In this document: in pieces, positions 24,520 to 33,346 of the stretch
How the letters are laid out: every line of letters starts with the position of its first letter
How positions within the stretch are numbered: the first letter of the stretch is position 1
NCBI GenBank assembly: GCA_937872225.1
Contig: CALMRZ010000069.1
Location: forward strand, 1 to 47,804
DNA length: 47,804 nucleotides
Direction of reading: 5' to 3'
DNA from: an uncultured Spirochaetota bacterium
Lineage (GTDB): Bacteria > Spirochaetota > UBA4802 > UBA5550
Made by a program: the position numbers and the translations under genes
The notes under the pieces: generated by a model
What the model saw: only the letters and a program-made list of their open reading frames with translations
Database searches by the model: none
What the model was told of the DNA's origin: nothing

Positions 24520-25848
24520 ATGGCAACCGTGAAACGGGCATCGGGCAAGGAGATATTCGGGTGGGCCATGTTTGATTTCGCGAATTCGTCCTACACCACC
24601 GTCATCATCACCGTGGTCTTCTGCGTCATCTTTCCCAAGCTCATTGTCGGCGACGGCCCCGAATTCCGCCTCGGGAATCTGCTCTGGAGCGCCTCCCTTT
24701 CCATCAGCTACTTCATCGTTCTCCTGACGGCGCCCCTCTTCGGCGCCATCATGGATTACACGGCGGCCAAGAAAAAATTCCTCTTCGGGAGCTACATCCT
24801 GACGGTCCTGGCAACGGCCGCGCTGGTTTTCGTATCGCCGGGAAGCATCATCCTGGCCATGGTCCTGGTGGTACTGTCCAATATCGGCTTTTCCTACAGC
24901 GAATCCTTCGTGTCAAGCTTCCTCCCCGACCTCGGGCCCCCGGATGACCTGGGGAAAATCTCCGGCTACGCCTGGGGCCTCGGATACTTCGGGGGCCTCT
25001 CGTCAACGGCGATCATCCTTTTCGGCCTCGGGGCCCTCACCATGGAGAACTTCCCGAACCTCCGTCTGGTCGGCCCCATAACCGGCGCCTTTTTCCTCGT
25101 CGCCGCGATCCCCACGTTCCTCTGGGTGAAGGAGCGCGGCACGGCGCGGACCCTCCCGGCAGGGGAAAACTACTTCACCATGGGGTTCAAGCGCCTGAAG
25201 CAGACCTTCATCGACATAAGGGACTACCGCGACCTCATCATCCTGCTGTCGTCATTTTTCTTTGCCTATGCAGGCCTTTCCATCGTGATCAGCTTCGCCT
25301 TTATTTACGGCGACCAGGTCATCAAGTGGTCGGGGCTGGTGCAGATGATCATGTTCATCCTTACCCAGCTTACGGCCGCGGGGGGAGCCCTTCTCTTCGG
25401 CTTTTTACAGGACCGGTGGGGCGCCAAGGGCACACTGGTGTCGACACTCATACTCTGGGTCGTATCGGTCACCCTGATCTACGGCGTGGACCCGGCAACC
25501 GGCTTCCTGAACGGCATCTTCGGCACGTCCTGGGAGGTGCAGCACGTGTTCCTCGCGATCGGGTCACTGGCGGGGATGGGCCTCGGGGCGACCCAGTCGG
25601 CGTGCCGGGCCATGGTGGGCCTCTTTTCGCCGGACACCAAGTCGGGCGAGTTTTACGGCCTCTGGAACCTCACCGGCAAGCTCTCGGCGATTTTCGGCCT
25701 GATGGGCCTCGGCCTGCTGCAGCACAGCTTCGGCATGAAGAACGCGATCCTGGCCTGCTCGGTATTTTTCTTCATCGCCATCGTCATCGCCCTCTTCGTC
25801 AACGTTGACCGTGGCAAGGCTGCGGCGGCGGAACATTCCGGGGAATAG
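24520..25848 (+). CDS. UMF1-type MFS transporter (Atg22-like)
   Basis: 442 aa with about twelve membrane segments, in the major facilitator superfamily, UMF1/vacuole-effluxer branch. Signatures are EIFGWAMFDFANSSYTTVI at the N-terminus, GAIMDYTAAKKKFLF in the first cytoplasmic loop, and FLPDLGPPDDLGKISGYAWG before helix 5. Fungal Atg22 exports amino acids from vacuoles; the substrate of bacterial members is unknown. The start is the ATG at 24520 with GAAGGAGG eight bases before it; an earlier in-frame GTG (24484) overlaps the yihY-type stop and lacks a site. It is convergent with the CoA cluster, ending 15 bp from it. Confidence 0.85.
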   Translation: MATVKRASGKEIFGWAMFDFANSSYTTVIITVVFCVIFPKLIVGDGPEFRLGNLLWSASLSISYFIVLLTAPLFGAIMDYTAAKKKFLFGSYILTVLATAALVFVSPGSIILAMVLVVLSNIGFSYSESFVSSFLPDLGPPDDLGKISGYAWGLGYFGGLSSTAIILFGLGALTMENFPNLRLVGPITGAFFLVAAIPTFLWVKERGTARTLPAGENYFTMGFKRLKQTFIDIRDYRDLIILLSSFFFAYAGLSIVISFAFIYGDQVIKWSGLVQMIMFILTQLTAAGGALLFGFLQDRWGAKGTLVSTLILWVVSVTLIYGVDPATGFLNGIFGTSWEVQHVFLAIGSLAGMGLGATQSACRAMVGLFSPDTKSGEFYGLWNLTGKLSAIFGLMGLGLLQHSFGMKNAILACSVFFFIAIVIALFVNVDRGKAAAAEHSGE

Positions 25849-25863
25849 CGGTCCCGGAGAACA

Positions 25864-27315
25864 TTACGCACCGTCCCCGGCGATGCCGGCGAGCTTCTTC
25901 GCCACCTTCTGCTTTTCCTTCATGTTCGCCAGACGCGCTATCATGACCCGCTGGGCCTGGGGAGACCCGGCGCCGTGCATAGACTCGGTCAGGTACCCGA
26001 CGGCGGCGGAGCCCAGGGTCAGGTTTTCAATGAGGCGGAGGATGCGGATCCTGTTCTCGGTGGAAACACTGCTTCGTCCCTGCAGGTACTTCTTCACCCA
26101 CTTCCCCGTTTCGGGGGATTTCAGATCGTCCTCCGACGGGCAGGTGACCATGAGGCCGCCGGCAATGTCCTGGGCCAGCCGCGCGATCTCGTAGGGGAAG
26201 CGGGTCACGTTCTGCTTGTGCACATTGGCCAGGAGGGAGTCCACGTAGTAAGTGCCGCTCGGCTCGCGGTGCCCCTCGGCGGCGCAGGCGATGCAGCCGC
26301 AGTAGAGGGTCTCGTTCAGGTGGTTCATTTCGATAATCTTGTCCCTCACGTGGGATGCGCTGTCCGCGCCGTTGTATTCGGCCGCTGTCTGGGCCGCGCC
26401 GATGAGGACGTCCCCCACCCCCACCTTGCAGGCGTAGCTCTGGCGGTGGTACGAGGCGAACTGCTCCACCAGCTGGCCGGAAAAATCATGCTCCTTGAAC
26501 ATGAACACGCGTTCCCACGGCACGAACACGTCGTCGAAGACGATGAGCGCCTCGTGGCCGCCGAAGGCGAAATTTCCCCGGTCGATGGCCCCCGCCTCGA
26601 GCTTCCGGGTGTCGCAGGACTGGCGCCCCATGATGTAGGAAATCCCCTTCGCGTCGCTCGGCAGGGCGAAGGCTACGGCGTAGTCCCGGTCTTCCGCCTT
26701 CATGGCGATCGTGGGCATCACGATCACCTCGTGGGAGTTCACCGCGCCGGTCTGGTGAGCCTTGGCGCCCCGCACCACGATGCCGTCCTTCCGCTCCTCC
26801 ACGACCCGAAGGAACAGGTCCGGGTCCTTCTGCCGGTGCGGCGCCAGGGCCCGGTCACCCTTCGGGTCCGTCATGGCGCCGTCGCACACCAGGTCGTTCT
26901 CCTGCACGTATTCCAGGTATGCGAGGAAGCGCCGGTTGTATTCGGTCCCATGTTTCGCGTCAATGTCGAAGGTGGTCATCGACAGGGCGTTCAGGGCGTC
27001 CATGCCCACGCACCGCTGAAAGCAGCACCCGGTGAGGGACCCCAGGAGCCTCCCCATCTTGCTCTTCCTGACCAGGTCATCGACGCTCCGGTGGATGTGG
27101 GTGAAGCGGTTTATCTTCTTCCCGGTGATATGGGACGTCGCGGTCATGATCTCTTCGTATTCAGGCTTCATGGCCAGGGCGTAGGTCAGGGCGACGGCGT
27201 TCATGGAGGGGCGGATGATGGGGTCGTCCACCACGTTCTCCACCCTCTTGCCGAACATGTACACGACCAGTTCCAGTTTGCGAAGGCTATCGATGTATTC
27301 CTGCGGCGTTTTCAT
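25864..27315 (-). CDS. abfD: 4-hydroxybutyryl-CoA dehydratase / vinylacetyl-CoA isomerase homologue
   Basis: 483 aa. Close to the Clostridium aminobutyricum enzyme along its length: IRPSMNAVALTYALA, CCFQRCVGMDALNA, QENDLVCDGAMTDPKGDR, VVRGAKAHQTGAVNSHE, MGRQSCDTRK, ASYHRQSYACKVGVGD and TESMHGAGSPQAQR. The enzyme turns 4-hydroxybutyryl-CoA into crotonyl-CoA using FAD and an oxygen-sensitive 4Fe-4S cluster. Likely cluster ligands are C98, C102, H290 and C296. From memory the Clostridium ligands are C99, C103, H292 and C299, so the His-Cys spacing here is one shorter. The start at 27315 has GGAGGA eight bases before it; the frame upstream is repeat DNA. It is the last gene of the CoA operon. A 4-hydroxyphenylacetate hydroxylase is the less likely alternative. 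Confidence 0.85.
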   Translation of the reverse strand: MKTPQEYIDSLRKLELVVYMFGKRVENVVDDPIIRPSMNAVALTYALAMKPEYEEIMTATSHITGKKINRFTHIHRSVDDLVRKSKMGRLLGSLTGCCFQRCVGMDALNALSMTTFDIDAKHGTEYNRRFLAYLEYVQENDLVCDGAMTDPKGDRALAPHRQKDPDLFLRVVEERKDGIVVRGAKAHQTGAVNSHEVIVMPTIAMKAEDRDYAVAFALPSDAKGISYIMGRQSCDTRKLEAGAIDRGNFAFGGHEALIVFDDVFVPWERVFMFKEHDFSGQLVEQFASYHRQSYACKVGVGDVLIGAAQTAAEYNGADSASHVRDKIIEMNHLNETLYCGCIACAAEGHREPSGTYYVDSLLANVHKQNVTRFPYEIARLAQDIAGGLMVTCPSEDDLKSPETGKWVKKYLQGRSSVSTENRIRILRLIENLTLGSAAVGYLTESMHGAGSPQAQRVMIARLANMKEKQKVAKKLAGIAGDGA

Positions 27316-27344
27316 GACTGGGTCCTCCAATAAAAAACTCTTTT

Positions 27345-27477
27345 CCCTCACCAGCCCCTCCGGGGCACCCTCTCCCATTAAGCTCGGAACAAAGGAGAGG
27401 GTTTATCTGGGAAATTGATTATTCTCCCCCTCTCCTTTCTTCAATTTTTAATGGGAGAGGGGGCCGGCTGGTGAGGT
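27345..27477. repeat. Nested palindromic repeat within the CoA operon
   Basis: Between abfD and the acyl-CoA dehydrogenase gene. Outer arms CCTCACCAGCC (27346-27356) and GGCTGGTGAGG (27466-27476), next CCCTCTCCCATTAA (27368-27381) and TTAATGGGAGAGGG (27448-27461), and innermost AAAGGAGAGGG (27391-27401) and CCCTCTCCTTT (27428-27438). Together they can fold into one long stem of about 130 bp. The CTCACC...CCCTCTCC...GGGAGAGGG theme is a recurrent type of intergenic palindrome in bacterial genomes. In the mRNA it may stabilise the upstream part or reduce abfD expression. Confidence 0.75.
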
Positions 27478-29337
27478 CTATCCTTCCATCGCCCCGGTAA
27501 AAATCTCCTCTATCGCCTCAACAACGGTGCCGTCGTTCGAGAGAATCGAATCAAGGCAGCCGAAGTATTTTCTGAATTCGGTGCCGAGGTAGAACCTCGA
27601 CGAAAGGACCTTGCCGTAATAGAATGCCGCTTCCGGATTTTCCCTGACGAGATTGCAAAGCCTGGCGCCTTCGGCATCGCCGGCCATCTCTTTCAGCTTC
27701 GGAAGGGAGATGGACAAAGACCAGAGGTGCATCCACGCGTGGGCGAGCATCCTGAAGGCCTGCTGGAGCGGCGTCGCGACGGCGAGTATGTGGGCCGTTT
27801 TCCCCGCGTCGCGGTATTCGGCCAGCCGCCGTATCACGTCATCCATCATGTCCAGGCCCCGTTCGACTTCCAGGGCAAGGGCCGCGTCTACTGAACCGCG
27901 GGCACGGTCTATCGTTTCATGTATCCTCTTTTTGAATATCCCGTAATTATACATGTCCGGGTTCATGAGGAGCTTGCGCATCGCCAGGTCAATGGACTGG
28001 ATGCCGTTGGTCCCCTCGTAGATCGACAGGATCTTGGAGTCACGCGCCAGCTGCTCAACGGGATAGTCCGCACAGAAACCGTAGCCGCCGTAGACCTGGA
28101 TCGCCTCCGCGGTCACCAGCCAGGCGAGGTCCGTGTTTCCCGCCTTGCATAGGGGGATGAGAAAATCGAGGAGCGCCTGGGATTCCCGCGCGGCGCCGGG
28201 ATCGGCGTGGCAGAGGTCGGCGGAATACGCCGCCAGCAGGGTGATCATCCGCATCGCCTCCACGTGGGACTTCATCCAGAGGAGCATCCGCCTCACGTCA
28301 GGGTGCTTGACGATCGTCACCGGACCGCCCCCTTTTTTCGCGGCGTCCGCGCCCTGGACCCGGCTCCTGGCATAGGCCACGGCGTGGAGATAGGCGGAGC
28401 CCGCCGCGCCCAGCCCCTGGAGGGCCACGTCAAGGCGCGCCTCGTTCATCATCTGGAACATGATCTTCATTCCCTGGCGCTCCTCGCCCATCAGGTAGCC
28501 CACGCAGGCACCGTTGTCGCCGAAGCTCAGGGTGCAGGTGGGCGAGCCCTTGATCCCCATCTTGTGCTCTATGCCGGAGCAGACCACGTCGTTGCGCTTA
28601 CCCGGGGTGCCGTCGGGATTGGCGAAGAATTTCGGCACCAGGAATATGGATATCCCCTTTGTCCCGGCCGGGTCTCCCTCGATCCGCGCCAGCACGGGGT
28701 GGATGATGTTTTCGTACAGGTCGTTCTCCCCGGCGGAGATGAATATCTTCTGGCCGGTAATGAGGTATGTCCCATCCTTCTGCTTCACCGCCTTTGTCTT
28801 GAGGGCGCCCACGTCACTTCCCGCGTCAGGCTCCGTGAGGCACATCGTGCCGCCCCACTCCCCGGATATCATTTTTCCGAGGTACAGCTTCTTAAGTTCT
28901 TCCGAAGCGAAGTTCTTCACCAGGTTGGTGGCCCCCACCAGGAGGGACACGTTCATGGTGAAGGATATGCTCGCGGCGAAGAAGTACTCCATCACTGCCC
29001 GGTACATCACCTCCGGCATGCCCGTGCCGCCCCATTCCGGGTCATTGGCCAGGCCGGTGAAGCCTGCCTCGTTGAAATAGGCCATGGCCGTCTTGAATTC
29101 CGTCGGGACCGTGACATTCTTCGTGGCCGGATCATAGCGCGCGCCGATTTTATCCGCCGCCGCGTTGGCCGGATACACCCGCTCCACGGCCATCTTTTCT
29201 GCGAGGTCCAAAGTCGACTCGTAGGTGTCCCGGTCGAACAGGGAAAAGGCGTCATACCGGGAAAGGCGGTCCACCTCCAGCATCTCGAAAAGGACAAAGC
29301 GCATGTCCCGTGAATCTACCAGCGGATTCAATGCCAT
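27478..29337 (-). CDS. Acyl-CoA dehydrogenase, long form with C-terminal extension
   Basis: 619 aa flavoenzyme oxidising (or, in reverse, reducing) acyl-CoA at the alpha-beta bond. N-terminal domain to about 170, then MCLTEPDAGSDVGALKTKA (FAD/substrate binding), MGIKGSPTCTLSFG, and GLGAAGSAYLHAVAYARSR. The catalytic Glu lies in YEGTNGIQSIDLA. About 150 further residues follow, as in the long FadE-type branch with an acyl-CoA dehydrogenase C-terminal domain. The ATG has a GGGGGA site. It is 11 bp after the enoyl-CoA hydratase gene, in the same operon. Beside abfD it could interconvert crotonyl-CoA and butyryl-CoA, but chain-length preference cannot be read from sequence. Confidence 0.9.
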   Translation of the reverse strand: MALNPLVDSRDMRFVLFEMLEVDRLSRYDAFSLFDRDTYESTLDLAEKMAVERVYPANAAADKIGARYDPATKNVTVPTEFKTAMAYFNEAGFTGLANDPEWGGTGMPEVMYRAVMEYFFAASISFTMNVSLLVGATNLVKNFASEELKKLYLGKMISGEWGGTMCLTEPDAGSDVGALKTKAVKQKDGTYLITGQKIFISAGENDLYENIIHPVLARIEGDPAGTKGISIFLVPKFFANPDGTPGKRNDVVCSGIEHKMGIKGSPTCTLSFGDNGACVGYLMGEERQGMKIMFQMMNEARLDVALQGLGAAGSAYLHAVAYARSRVQGADAAKKGGGPVTIVKHPDVRRMLLWMKSHVEAMRMITLLAAYSADLCHADPGAARESQALLDFLIPLCKAGNTDLAWLVTAEAIQVYGGYGFCADYPVEQLARDSKILSIYEGTNGIQSIDLAMRKLLMNPDMYNYGIFKKRIHETIDRARGSVDAALALEVERGLDMMDDVIRRLAEYRDAGKTAHILAVATPLQQAFRMLAHAWMHLWSLSISLPKLKEMAGDAEGARLCNLVRENPEAAFYYGKVLSSRFYLGTEFRKYFGCLDSILSNDGTVVEAIEEIFTGAMEG

Positions 29338-29348
29338 GACGCGTCCCC

Positions 29349-30116
29349 CTATCTCCCGGTAAAGACCGGTTTTCTTTTTTCAAGAAAGGCCTTCATGCCT
29401 TCCTTCTGGTCGGCGGTCGTGAAGAGCTCAGCCCACGCCTCTTCCTCGCAGGCAAGCCCGGCGCCGATGTCCCTGCCCAGGCCGAAGTTGATCGCTTTTT
29501 TTGCCAGTCGCAGGGCCGCCGTTGGGCCGGCGGCAAGCCGCGATGCCAGGGAAAAGGCTTCCGCATGGGGGTCCTGCGCAATGCGGTCGCAGAGCCCCCA
29601 TGACAGGGCGGTCTGGGCGTCGATGCTCTTCCCGAAATAGATCATTTCTTTCGCCCGGCCCGCGCCCACAAGGCGCGGGAGCCGCTGGGTCCCGCCGGCT
29701 CCGGGAAATATCCCGAGCTTGATCTCGGGCGAACCGAGGGACGCGTCGGCGGAACAGATACGGAGGTCGCACACCATTGCCAGTTCCAGCCCCCCGCCCA
29801 GGCAGTATCCGGTGATGGCGGCTATCACCGGCACGGGGAGGTTTTCCACCGCATTGAAGGCGTCGTTAAAGCAGAAATCCCGCGCGCCCTCCGGCGCGAG
29901 GCCCGCCATCGGCTCGATGTCGGCGCCGGCGGCAAAGTTCCCGCCGGCGCCGGCGATGACCAGCGCCCTTGCCTCGCCGGACCCCGCGATCCTGCCCGCC
30001 GCGTCCCGTATCTCGTTGACCATCTCGCGGTTGAGGGCATTCATCACGTCGGGCCGGTCGAGCACGATCCGCGCGACCCCCTTTTCACAGGCATAGGTTA
30101 TGTAACGGTAATCCAT
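29349..30116 (-). CDS. Enoyl-CoA hydratase (crotonase family)
   Basis: 255 aa. Hydrates trans-2-enoyl-CoA to 3-hydroxyacyl-CoA. The oxyanion-hole segments [12 protein letters not shown] (59-70) and [11 protein letters not shown] (103-113) are present, and both catalytic glutamates of true hydratases are kept: E111 and E131 ([15 protein letters not shown]). C-terminal [19 protein letters not shown] is typical. GGGAGGA precedes the ATG. With the 4-hydroxybutyryl-CoA dehydratase it would link crotonyl-CoA to 3-hydroxybutyryl-CoA. It is the first structural gene of the operon, 103 bp after the TetR gene. Confidence 0.92.
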   Translation of the reverse strand: MDYRYITYACEKGVARIVLDRPDVMNALNREMVNEIRDAAGRIAGSGEARALVIAGAGGNFAAGADIEPMAGLAPEGARDFCFNDAFNAVENLPVPVIAAITGYCLGGGLELAMVCDLRICSADASLGSPEIKLGIFPGAGGTQRLPRLVGAGRAKEMIYFGKSIDAQTALSWGLCDRIAQDPHAEAFSLASRLAAGPTAALRLAKKAINFGLGRDIGAGLACEEEAWAELFTTADQKEGMKAFLEKRKPVFTGR

Positions 30117-30219
30117 GGCTCTTCCTCCCTGTCTTGCCGTGCGTCAGTGCCGCATATATTATTCTGCATGGCCGTTTCTCAATACCGACCGCCGGTGCCG
30201 TGAACCATCCCGGTGCGGC

Positions 30220-30834
30220 TTACCGTTTCCCAAAGACGGCACCGCCTCCCAGGCCGCGCAGGGCGAACCTGAACATGAATTCTATGATCTCGTCAACTGA
30301 ATACTTCCCCTTCGGGGAATACCATATCCGCGACCGGGCTATGATCGACCCTATGCTGAAAACCGCTATTTTGTCGTCCACGTCCTTAGCGAAGATCCCG
30401 GCCTTCTTGCCGCGCCGCACGATGGCCACCCCGATCGCGTCATAATCGTCCCTCAGCCTTATTATTTTCTTCCGGTTGGCGGGGGACAGGTTGTTGAGGC
30501 CGACGTCAAAGAGAAGCTTGGACGATCTCTTTTCGCCCAGGGTGAGCTTCACATGGTTCTCGATCATAAGTCTGAGGGCCTCGACGGGATTGACGCTCTC
30601 GTCGTCCTTCAGGTGCGCGATGGGAACGACAATATCCACCATCTCCCGGTAGAGTATTTCGAACAGAATGGACTCCTTGCCCGTGAAAAAGTTATAGATG
30701 TTCGCCGGCCTGAAACCGCAGACCCCGGCGATGTCTTTCATGCTCGTTTCCGCGTATCCCTTTTCCCAGAAGAGCCGGCTCGATACAGCAAGGATCAGCT
30801 CCTGCTGGGTTGCGCGGTTCTTTCTCTCCGCCAT
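30220..30834 (-). CDS. TetR-family regulator of the CoA operon
   Basis: 204 aa from the ATG at 30834, which has GGAGGGG six bases before it; the frame runs further up but without a site. N-terminal TetR helix-turn-helix at 12-55: ELILAVSSRLFWEKGYAETS, MKDIAGVCGFRPANIYNFF. The C-terminal ligand domain (60-200) is diverged, as usual. The gene is first in the operon with enoyl-CoA hydratase, acyl-CoA dehydrogenase and dehydratase, and an operator-like palindrome lies just upstream. It is likely an acyl-CoA-responsive repressor of this cluster, comparable to fatty-acid FadR of Gram-positives. Confidence 0.85.
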   Translation of the reverse strand: MAERKNRATQQELILAVSSRLFWEKGYAETSMKDIAGVCGFRPANIYNFFTGKESILFEILYREMVDIVVPIAHLKDDESVNPVEALRLMIENHVKLTLGEKRSSKLLFDVGLNNLSPANRKKIIRLRDDYDAIGVAIVRRGKKAGIFAKDVDDKIAVFSIGSIIARSRIWYSPKGKYSVDEIIEFMFRFALRGLGGGAVFGKR

Positions 30835-30882
30835 GGTCCCCTCCGCGGCCTGCGGCAGCCGCCGCATTCGCAAATTAGTTAA

Positions 30883-30896
30883 TGAACGACCATTCA
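30883..30896. promoter_or_regulatory. Candidate TetR operator
   Basis: TGAACGACCATTCA, an imperfect palindrome with TGAA/TTCA ends, 49 bp before the TetR start. It resembles operators of fatty-acid-type TetR repressors (TGAATGA...TCATTCA). Its place between the TetR gene and the divergent CoA-transferase gene fits autoregulation. Confidence 0.5.
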
Positions 30897-31218
30897 CTTA
30901 TAATCGTCAATCTGTCAAGATAAAAATGCCGGTTCACTGAAAAGACGTTACTCCTCCCTGCCCCCCCGATGGGGCACGTATATCATACCGTTTCAGTCAC
31001 ATGACCTCGTCTTCCTCAAATCGCACACTCAGGGGCTACAAGGTCTATAAATTCAGATATTTTTAACACCTAAATATTTTCTACCGGCCGGAAAAGAAGT
31101 AATTGTGTGATTTGTGCCGCTTTTATACTATTATCTCGCCGGCGAGGCAGCGTCTGTTTTTGCCGGTTTATGCTGATCAAAGAAAAACGCACAATAAACA
31201 CATCTCAGGAGCATCACC
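30897..31218. other. Intergenic region upstream of CoA-transferase gene
   Basis: 322 bp between the TetR operator and the CoA-transferase start. A TTGACA on the minus strand (30913-30918) may be the -35 of the TetR promoter. Nothing else was recognised beyond AT-rich stretches around 31060-31085. Confidence 0.4.
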
Positions 31219-32424
31219 ATGCATATACTGTCCGGGCTCAAGGTCGTGGATGTCACCCAGTTCATCTCGGGTTCCCGGTGCACGCAGATACTGGCAGACA
31301 TGGGAGCCGAGGTGGTCAAAGTCGAGCCCCCCGGCGGGGACACCCTCCGCATGATCTTCAAGCTGATGCCCGGGGCGGAGCGCTGCTATTCCGTGTTCAA
31401 CAGGAACAAGTACGGCATCGCGCTGGACTGGCGGGACAGCCGCGGCGGCGACATCGTCCGGAAGCTCGCCGCCCGGTCCGACATCTTCGTCCACAACCTG
31501 ATACCGGGCTCCCTGGAAAAGAGCGGTCTCGGCTACGAGGACATCCGGAAGCTCAGGCCGGACATCATCTACACCGCCATCTCCGGCTTCGGCGCCACCG
31601 GCGTGCGGCCGGACCGCGCCGCCTTCGACATCATCGCCCAGGCGGTCGGGGGGCAGTACTGGAACGACCAGGAGACCTTTCTCCTCCCGAACAACTACTG
31701 GGGCGACCTCACCTCCGGCGCCTACGCGGCCATCGCCACCCTCCTGGCCCTGATCCACCGGATGAAGACCGGCGAGGGCCAGTACATCGACCTCTCCATG
31801 CAGGACGTCATGTATTTCTCCAACTACCGCGCCATGGTGGACAAGGCCCTGGAACCGATCGTGGGGGACGTCGCGGAGCGCCTGGGGCGGAAGCCGAAGG
31901 ACGTCCTCAACTCCTCGGACCGGATGCCCTTCTACGGCTTCTTCAGGTCAAGTGACGGCAAGGTGGCCATCGTCGCCCTCACCGCGCGCCAGTGGAAGGA
32001 CCTCATGACACTAATCGGGCGGCCCGAAGCCGCCTCAGACCCGAAATTCAGCAACATCATCGTCCAGATCCAGCACCATGACGAGGCCGTGGCCATCATA
32101 GAAGAATGGACGACCCGGCACACCTCGCGGGAAATCATAGCTGTTCTGGAGGATAAAAAGATACCCTGCGGCATCGCTTATACCATTGACCAGGTGAACG
32201 GCGACGAGAACCTCCGGCAGCGCGACATGTTCATGAAGGTGTCCCACGGGGAATTCGGCGAGATCGATGTCCCCGGCTTTCCCTTCAAGTTCTCCGGCGC
32301 CGAGGGGTCCCTGCGGATGCCCGCCCCAGGCCTCGGTGAGCACAGCAGGATGGTCCTCGAAGAGTGGCTCGGGTACAGCGCCGGAGAGGTCGATGCGCTG
32401 TATAAAGAAAAGATAATCCTGTGA
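31219..32424 (+). CDS. Family III CoA-transferase (CaiB/BaiF type)
   Basis: 401 aa. Moves CoA between an acyl-CoA donor and a carboxylic acid. The N-terminus LSGLKVVDVTQFISGSRCTQ and ADMGAEVVKVEPPGGDTLR is the family hallmark. NRNKYGIALD and the nucleophilic Asp163 in WGDLTSGAYA are in the expected places. C-terminal PAPGLGEHSRMVLEEWLGYS closes the family fold. Divergent from the TetR/enoyl-CoA hydratase operon, it may activate the acid (for example 4-hydroxybutyrate) that this operon consumes; that is an inference from position. The GNAT gene follows after 10 bp. Confidence 0.9.
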   Translation: MHILSGLKVVDVTQFISGSRCTQILADMGAEVVKVEPPGGDTLRMIFKLMPGAERCYSVFNRNKYGIALDWRDSRGGDIVRKLAARSDIFVHNLIPGSLEKSGLGYEDIRKLRPDIIYTAISGFGATGVRPDRAAFDIIAQAVGGQYWNDQETFLLPNNYWGDLTSGAYAAIATLLALIHRMKTGEGQYIDLSMQDVMYFSNYRAMVDKALEPIVGDVAERLGRKPKDVLNSSDRMPFYGFFRSSDGKVAIVALTARQWKDLMTLIGRPEAASDPKFSNIIVQIQHHDEAVAIIEEWTTRHTSREIIAVLEDKKIPCGIAYTIDQVNGDENLRQRDMFMKVSHGEFGEIDVPGFPFKFSGAEGSLRMPAPGLGEHSRMVLEEWLGYSAGEVDALYKEKIIL

Positions 32425-32434
32425 TTGAGCTTCC

Positions 32435-32974
32435 ATGCTGGTCCTGAGAAAATTCTGCAGGGAAGATTTCCCCTTCCTGAAGCGCTGGATAACCAGCCAG
32501 AGATTCTGCATCCAGTGGTCGGGGCCTCATTTCTCATATCCCCTCGACGATGATCAGCTGGAACACTACCTTTCTGTCGTGGAAGATGACCGGATTCCCG
32601 ACATCGGATTCATGGCCGTATCAGAAGACAGCACCATGCCGGTGGGCCACATCAAGATAGGGAATGTTGATGCCGCGGCCGGCACGGGCACCCTGCAGTT
32701 CGTCATTATCGGCGACGAGGGGAACAGGAACAAGGGCATGGGACGGGAACTGGTGAGCAAAGCCGTCGCATACGGCTTTGACACCCTCGGCCTGCAGTCC
32801 ATCAACCTGAAGGTGTTTGATTTCAATGCCGCGGCCCTGGCCTGTTACAGGAAAATCGGCTTTGAAGAAATACGCAGAATTGAGGCGTCGTACATTATTG
32901 ACGGCGCCGCTGAAACGTGGAATGGATTGGAGATGGATCTCACCCGGCGGCGATGGGCACTGCGCCGGTCATAG
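32435..32974 (+). CDS. GNAT-family N-acetyltransferase (RimJ/RimL-like)
   Basis: 179 aa. Transfers an acetyl group from acetyl-CoA to an amine. The acetyl-CoA loop is IGDEGNRNKGMGRELVSKAV (about 92-111), with the R/Q-x-x-G-x-G/A pattern as N-K-G-M-G. NLKVFDFNAAALACYRKIGF is the family's C-terminal motif. The substrate (protein N-terminus, small amine or antibiotic) is unknown. It follows the CoA-transferase gene by 10 bp and overlaps the convergent anti-sigma gene end by 6 bp. Confidence 0.85.
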   Translation: MLVLRKFCREDFPFLKRWITSQRFCIQWSGPHFSYPLDDDQLEHYLSVVEDDRIPDIGFMAVSEDSTMPVGHIKIGNVDAAAGTGTLQFVIIGDEGNRNKGMGRELVSKAVAYGFDTLGLQSINLKVFDFNAAALACYRKIGFEEIRRIEASYIIDGAAETWNGLEMDLTRRRWALRRS

Positions 32975-33346
32975 CCTTTGCTCGAGGGTCTCATCGATCA
33001 TGGCGTCAGTGCTGTCGTCGAACTGCGCTTCAGCGAAGACCGCGGTGCTGTTATCAGCCGCCGTTCTTCCGGCAAAGACCTGGTTATAGGTCCCCTGTAT
33101 CTGGGCATTGACCAGGGCGTTGACCCCTTCGCCGTATCGTGTCGCATCAGGGGCCGCGGTGAGGAAGAGCGCCACCAGCACCGCCGCGGCCATGGACCCG
33201 AGGGACCCGGAAGCCCCGATGAGGTAATGCCTGTTCCTGCGGCGCCGGAACACGTCACGCGCCACGCCGAGGTCCCACTCCTCGCTCCGGAGCCGCGCGT
33301 TTATTCTATCGTTAAATAATTTCTCGTGATTGATCGTTTCCATCAT
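32969..33346 (-). CDS. Putative anti-sigma factor, single membrane span
   Basis: 125 aa. A short cytoplasmic N-terminal part (residues 1-40, DRINARLRSEEWDLGVARDVFRR), one membrane segment (about 41-63, LIGASGSLGSMAAAVLVALFL), and an exported C-terminal part of about 60 residues. Size and topology are those of CnrY/RseA-type anti-sigma factors, but no ZAS zinc motif is present. Its ATG overlaps the stop of the sigma-factor gene (33343-33346), so synthesis is coupled one to one. Identification rests on context. Confidence 0.6.
   Translation of the reverse strand: MMETINHEKLFNDRINARLRSEEWDLGVARDVFRRRRNRHYLIGASGSLGSMAAAVLVALFLTAAPDATRYGEGVNALVNAQIQGTYNQVFAGRTAADNSTAVFAEAQFDDSTDAMIDETLEQRL

Noticed and set aside
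25864-27315. 4-hydroxyphenylacetate 3-monooxygenase
   Set aside because: Same superfamily, but the Fe-S ligand segment C-x3-C, the HRQSY...C segment and the TESMHGAGSPQAQR end fit the dehydratase, as do the CoA-enzyme neighbours.
25975-27333. Long open frame opposite abfD
   Set aside because: Antisense shadow of a strongly recognised enzyme; composition is His/Val/Gly-rich without any motif.
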